Part shown: piece after piece, positions 53,727-64,000 of the stretch
How the letters are laid out: each line of letters opens with the position of its first letter
Numbering within the stretch: the stretch's first letter is position 1
Assembly: GCF_000003815.2 (NCBI RefSeq)
Contig: NW_023365713.1
Span: forward strand, 58,252-122,251
DNA length: 64,000 nucleotides
Origin: Branchiostoma floridae
Lineage: Eukaryota > Chordata > Leptocardii > Amphioxiformes > Branchiostomatidae
Direction of reading: 5' to 3'
The notes under the pieces: generated by a model
Database searches by the model: none
What the model was told of the DNA's origin: nothing
What the model saw: the letters and a program-made list of their open reading frames with translations, nothing else
Translations under genes and position numbers: made by a program

Positions 53727-54675
53727 TCCTCAAGCACCAGACATTTTTTTGCGACTAAAATGTCCAAACGGACCCCAAAATGTTTTGTTCCAATTCTTAT
53801 CAGTGATCATTGTATATACATTGCTTCGTCAATGTAAAAGGAACATTTTGACATGTTAAGGTGTTGCTAATTCCAGCTTATCATCATAATTTATGCAAAA
53901 GATCAGAAGGACCAGTTTTGCGCTAAACCTATCTTGACCTGAGAGGGGAATTTTGAGGCCTTCAGCACATTCTATGGCGTATAACTCATGAACGGCTAGA
54001 GCTAAAGCTACGAAAGTGGTTATTTATCACAAAATATTGTTAGCAACAATTTATAGTCACTAAAGTGAGTTTATCCTTTTTGGAGGTTGCCACGGAAACG
54101 GTATTATGACAGGCATATTTTTGCCAAAATTTGTCAATTTCGATTTAAACAAGGTTTTCTTAGTAAACTACACTTGTTTTCTTACAACAATTCAATTCTA
54201 TGAAATTCAATGTAATTTTCATGATTTAAAATTTATAATTTGTGCTAAGTTCATGACATCATTGGTCAAAATCCAAGTTGGCCGCCATTAGAAGCTAAAT
54301 GACGTCATAATGTCGTCATATTACGTTGTGATGGCACAGACGTTTTTGTAAGGATTTAGTTTTACATGTTTATCAATCTCTGAAAGTTTGGTGGTCATAC
54401 GATAAGTAGTTCAGGAGCTAGTCTCAAAAGTTTGTTTTAAAAACTGCACATTTTTGCTGGGGTCCGTTTGGACCCCAGACGGACTGAACACAGACTTTCT
54501 TTATAGTTCCCACAGTATTGTACCAATCTTCGTAAAATCGTAGGAGAATATATAGCAGATATTGACTGACAAAGTCACGGAAGGAATTTTTCTTCAGATC
54601 AAAAATCATGTTTTCAAATGGCACTTCAAAGTGTACGCCTGGGGTCCAAATGGACCCCACTCGGGTGTTTGAGGG
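53727..54675. mobile_element. Non-autonomous piggyBac-like element (949 bp)
   Basis: Flanked by TTAA at 53723-53726 and 54676-54679, the piggyBac target site. Ends are TCCTCAAGCACC and the inverted GGTGTTTGAGGG. Inner palindromes GGGGTCC-N-GGACCCC occur at 54457-54478 and 54641-54658, and a partner GGACCCC lies at 53771-53778. No transposase frame is visible. It interrupts a segment otherwise duplicated from 36.4-37.8 kb. Confidence 0.75.
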
Positions 54676-54679
54676 TTAA

Positions 54680-55670
54680 AAAAACTACAGCACATAGTTG
54701 GGAACATTAGTATAGAAGGGTGTCGTAAATAACGTTGTGCTAAACCGCAGCACTGTGGAACTATATCAAAACTATATCAAAACAGTTTAATTACCAGTCA
54801 ATTGTTTTGATTATTGGTTCTCAATTGCTTTGATTATTTGTTTTAACACAGATACCCGTATCTTGCAAATCAACATCCGCAGTTACATTTCATTCCTTCA
54901 GTAGGGTATTGCAATGTGGTCTCTTTAAGAGCCAGCCACCAAGAATTGAGGGCGATTTAGCCAGGTAGCCATGACTGTAGTTATAGAAGTGAAACTAAAA
55001 AAAATTAGTTAAATAGTTGTAAAAGTGGCCCCAATGTGAAAGCCATGAGCGTTGTTGCCATGTTGGTAGTCTACCACACTAGTGTCACCTTTACTACACT
55101 AGTACGTCTTGAATACAGAAATGAATGCCTTGTAGGCTGTGGTACACCATGTTTTGCCGCTTCAATTCTTTTTTTTTACGTTTAGTGAGTATATTTGGAA
55201 AATTTAGCCATCTTGGTTTTTTTTTAACCATCTTGTTTTTTTCGCTATTTTTGCCGTCTGCAGATGATGCCATCCATAAAATTTAGTTGCTGTCGCCTTA
55301 GGTACAGAAACACTTTTCTAATCTGGACGTTCATATCCATGACACACGATCCAGCATGAAAAGGTTGTGAATAATACTTGTATAAACGGATGGATCTGCT
55401 GTTCCAAAGTTATACGTGCTGTGATGTTCGGTGGTCCCTATCTCCATTGTATCGAGAAGAAGGACTCTAATAGATGGACTGACACTACTTTCAATTGTAG
55501 CTGCCTTGCGGAGTGCTACAATGTGGTGATTCAAGCAACCATAGCTAGCATACAACGATCTGTGTGCCTGGTAATGGGTACGTAGGTACAGTAATCTATA
55601 CCTGATTGAAACATATTACGGATGCTATTAACGTCTATCTTCAGTGTGTAACTTATGTACCCTGAGAACT
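54680..55670. other. Intergenic DNA duplicated from 37.4-37.8 kb
   Basis: Carries the CAGATACCCGTATCTTGCAA (54851) and GTTGTGAATAATACTTGTAT (55364) landmarks shared with the gene 2/gene 3 intergenic region. No gene found. Confidence 0.55.
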
Positions 55671-55675
55671 TGTCC

Positions 55676-57150
55676 CTAAATTTGGTTGATTTGATTTTGT
55701 ATTATAAAATTATGTGTGGCCCCTCTTCCAAGTAGGAAGACAACTTGGACAAAAAAGAACGGTACCAATAAAGTTGTGAATAACACATGGAACTGCATTT
55801 TTATAGATAGATAAATATGTGGTTTATTGCGCAACAATTGGTAGGTGACAAGGGGAACTATTACACATGATATGGATATTTCTATTCTACTTTGTGACAT
55901 GATATTTGTCATTTGATCATTTAGGAATGGTACAGTTTCTTTTTTACATGACATGATATATGTATCATCTTGACATGAATGGCATAGTCTTTGATCTGTT
56001 GGTATATTATGGTGGCGAACTTTCTCGATTTCAAGGCAGTGTGCACTTATTCTCAGTTTAGTAATTCTATTCACAACTTTTTTTGTTTTGAATGCATACG
56101 TTTTCCATACCAGTTTTGTTTAGAATACACTTTGAGTTTATTGTTGTTTCTTATTTTTTGTCTCCAGTCAGAGAGGAATGTGTCCTTCATGCGTTCCATA
56201 AATGTGTTTCAAAATATTTGGTGTCAACAATAGGATTGAGTCAAATATTTCGGAATCCATGTCGGCTTAGCATATCTTGAACATGTACAGCCCAATCTTG
56301 GTCTTCTTCGACAGCTACATCGTAAGCTTTTTCACAGTTGTTCTGCATTCTAAGCCAATATTTCATTGGGTGAGTCTGGATGTCAATTTACAATGGAAAT
56401 GCTCCTAGTTCCCTCCTTACTTCAGCGTTGGCGGAGCTTCTGGGAACACGGAGTAGTATTTTATAGTAGTTTAAGCCAACATATTCTAAGTGTGGTGCTG
56501 TAGGTTGCTCTACCGATACGTTTTGGTTTCTCAGTGTGTGCAAATTATGCACTATGTTTAGCTTGTCATTGTATTTTTCAGACGAATGAGTATAGGGCGG
56601 TTGCACTTAGGCCAGTTGTCTTTCCGGCACGGTTTGTCTTAATAATACCTACTGGTGATCCTACTATCGGGGATATAATGTCGGATAATATATTTCATAT
56701 GTTTTCAATTGTTGATCATTTCAGAATTAGGTCCCTGCATTGGATATTTGTGCCGAATATTTCACTACAGTAGAATAAGATTAATTAACCACGCTATTAA
56801 TCAGTTCTAACGCGAGAGAATTGGACGGGTTGTGACTTGTTGATAGTAATGACTTAAGTTTGAAAGAGGCCCGGAGAGCTTTAATTCTAAGTTGTTTATT
56901 TGCGCGATTGAATGATCCCGAGGGGGTTATATCGACTCCAAGATATGTGTGAGAGGATGTTATATCTAATGTGTGACCCTGTGATTGGAAGTGGGTGGGT
57001 TTTATTTGTTCGTTCGTTTTTTTTTGTTGTTGTTGAGAAAATCATTATCTTAGTTTTATTTCTATTAATCGTTAATTTCCAAGCGGAGCAGAAGTTATCT
57101 AATCTTTTATAGTGCATGTCAATATCGTGGTCGTGGTTTTGGACCCCACT
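55676..57150 (-). mobile_element. 5'-truncated LINE with decayed reverse transcriptase
   Basis: Minus-strand fragments in order are: LDNFCSAWKLTINRNKTKIM (57100-57040, end of the RT domain), KILLRVPRSSANAEVRRELG with AFPL (about 56465-56390), and LRISAHCLEIEKVRHHNIPT followed by RLCHSCQDD (56060-55960), the C-terminal zinc-knuckle-like segment of CR1/RTE-type LINEs. The frame changes between fragments show that it is dead. It is inserted downstream of gene 4. Confidence 0.8.
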
Positions 57151-57284
57151 AACATGTTCCCTTTGAAATTTCTAATGCATTTCAGCTGCTGCTTTTATTA
57201 GGCTATCTCGACTTGCTATTGAATAATCCAGAATAAAAAGATAATCAACTAAACAATGATAACACGACAAAGACGATGTTAGAT

Positions 57285-57464
57285 ATTGAAGTTAAGGTCT
57301 TTATTAGCATTTGGAGGAAAAGCAAGCAAGAGAGCGGTTGCAGTTTCTTGTGGTTGCCTTCGTAGCATTGCATTTTAGTACTAGAGCTGAAAGATGGGCT
57401 AAAATGCAGATAGATGCTTTTCTCGTGTGTCCGTTTTGGGGTTCGTCCGTCTTTGTGGGTTCGT
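57285..57464 (-). other. Gene 4 3'UTR exon with poly(A) signal
   Basis: On the minus strand, TTTATTGCAG precedes ACGAACCCACAAAGACGGAC and the shared 3'UTR segment. AATAAA at 57305-57300. Confidence 0.8.
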
Positions 57465-57995
57465 CTGCAATAAATCAGAACAGGATGAATTGATAACGTT
57501 CCATCTATATCTATACCGTCATCATGCTAGAAAGAACAGGATAATGGATTCATTGATGATGGGTATTTGGGAAAGAATCCTGAATGGAATGTGACTTTTT
57601 TTTAAAAAAATGCTACTTGGATAGGTTGTTTAAAGACTTCATTATGAGTGATAAAGTAATAGTTTTTGGATTTTGACTTTTGGATACTTCGTTTAAGGAA
57701 AGCCTACAATCATTCGCTTCATATACATTCTGTAGAGAATCTTGCGTTTTCCGCTTACCGCTTGGAAAATTTTCAGGGGTAGATATGGACAAACCTTTGT
57801 TATATGGAATCTAGATTGCGACCATAGACACTGTCATCCCAGAAAAATTATCATTAGAGATATAGTGTATTAGCTTGTTTTAAAAACTACTGAACCTGAC
57901 CTTTCTTTGTCCGGCAATTTGCAGACTGTAAATGAGTTATATCACATACATATCAATTCTTTTTTGACAAACACTGTATTATATACCCACCGTTG

Positions 57996-63616
<5,621 letters not shown>

Positions 63617-64000
63617 CTGACAAGATAACAGAATGCCAGATTTAAATTTAGTAAGATTCAATTCAAGGTCATCTTGAATTCGTTTGAAGGCCGAATAGTG
63701 TCACAGCAACTAGGGAAAGAGATACCAGTCTGCTTTCAAGCCTACCTGGGAATCTTTTTCAGTTATTTAGGACGCTTATGGGAGATATCCATATCTGCAA
63801 TTAAACGGATCACTAACCAACATTACAAGCCAGAACTTTCTACATAATGGCAATCTTAAAATGGAAATAATTTTTACAGAGAAAGAGTAATGTTTTAAAA
63901 AAACGTTTGGACCATAACCCTTGTAAAAACATTTATATTTCTATACTTGAATGTAAGTTCATCTGTGACGGTAGTTAACATAATGATACAATTTTAATTT

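Overview
This window is a piece of an animal genome, most likely a cephalochordate (amphioxus, Branchiostoma). Genes are split into short phase-1 extracellular exons with GT-AG introns. The modules seen (Sushi, EGF, C-type lectin, GCC2/GCC3, thrombospondin type 3, CBM14 chitin binding) are common in amphioxus immune and matrix proteins, and the intergenic DNA is full of foldbacks, satellite arrays and broken LINEs. The species call is inference.

The window holds four paralogous genes for secreted mosaic proteins: gene 1 (+, CDS 3005-14561), gene 2 (+, CDS 23688-35531), gene 3 (-, CDS 39683-47722) and gene 4 (-, CDS 57996-63616, its 5' part lying beyond the window). Hand splicing gives open frames of about 867, 1020 and 856 residues for genes 1-3 and a 587-residue C-terminal part for gene 4. 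All share one tail: three EGF exons, Sushi, a two-exon linker, GCC2/GCC3, a truncated thrombospondin segment (last EGF plus type 3 calcium repeats), a CBM14 domain, then a stop 5 nt before a conserved 3'UTR intron. Sushi-linker-GCC2 resembles part of SVEP1/Polydom. The EGF-type 3 block resembles a thrombospondin whose C-terminal domain was replaced by a chitin-binding module. The heads differ: gene 1 has a PLAT-like segment and an extra Sushi, while genes 2 and 3 have a C-type lectin domain followed by EGFs.

Layout. 0-2 kb: foldback repeats. 2-15.1 kb: gene 1. 15.1-20 kb: a GAATG-rich inverted-repeat element, a long hairpin and a ~155-bp satellite array. 20.06-36 kb: gene 2, whose first intron holds a second GAATG element and a LINE fragment. 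36.17 kb: relic of a thrombospondin terminal exon. 39.1-49.85 kb: gene 3, with a 100-N gap in one intron. 50.1-52 kb: the same satellite in inverted orientation. 52.05-53.4 kb: orphan thrombospondin C-terminal exons. 53.7-54.7 kb: piggyBac-like non-autonomous element. 55.7-57.15 kb: 5'-truncated LINE. 57.3 kb to the end: gene 4.

The proteins are probably secreted, calcium-dependent, chitin- or glycan-binding matrix or defence proteins; this is inferred from domains only. Genes 1-3 share a short non-coding first exon carrying a perfect 5-bp-stem hairpin. Genes 2 and 3 also share the upstream satellite array in the same orientation relative to the promoter. Sequence types split the tails into lineage A (genes 1, 3) and lineage B (genes 2, 4).
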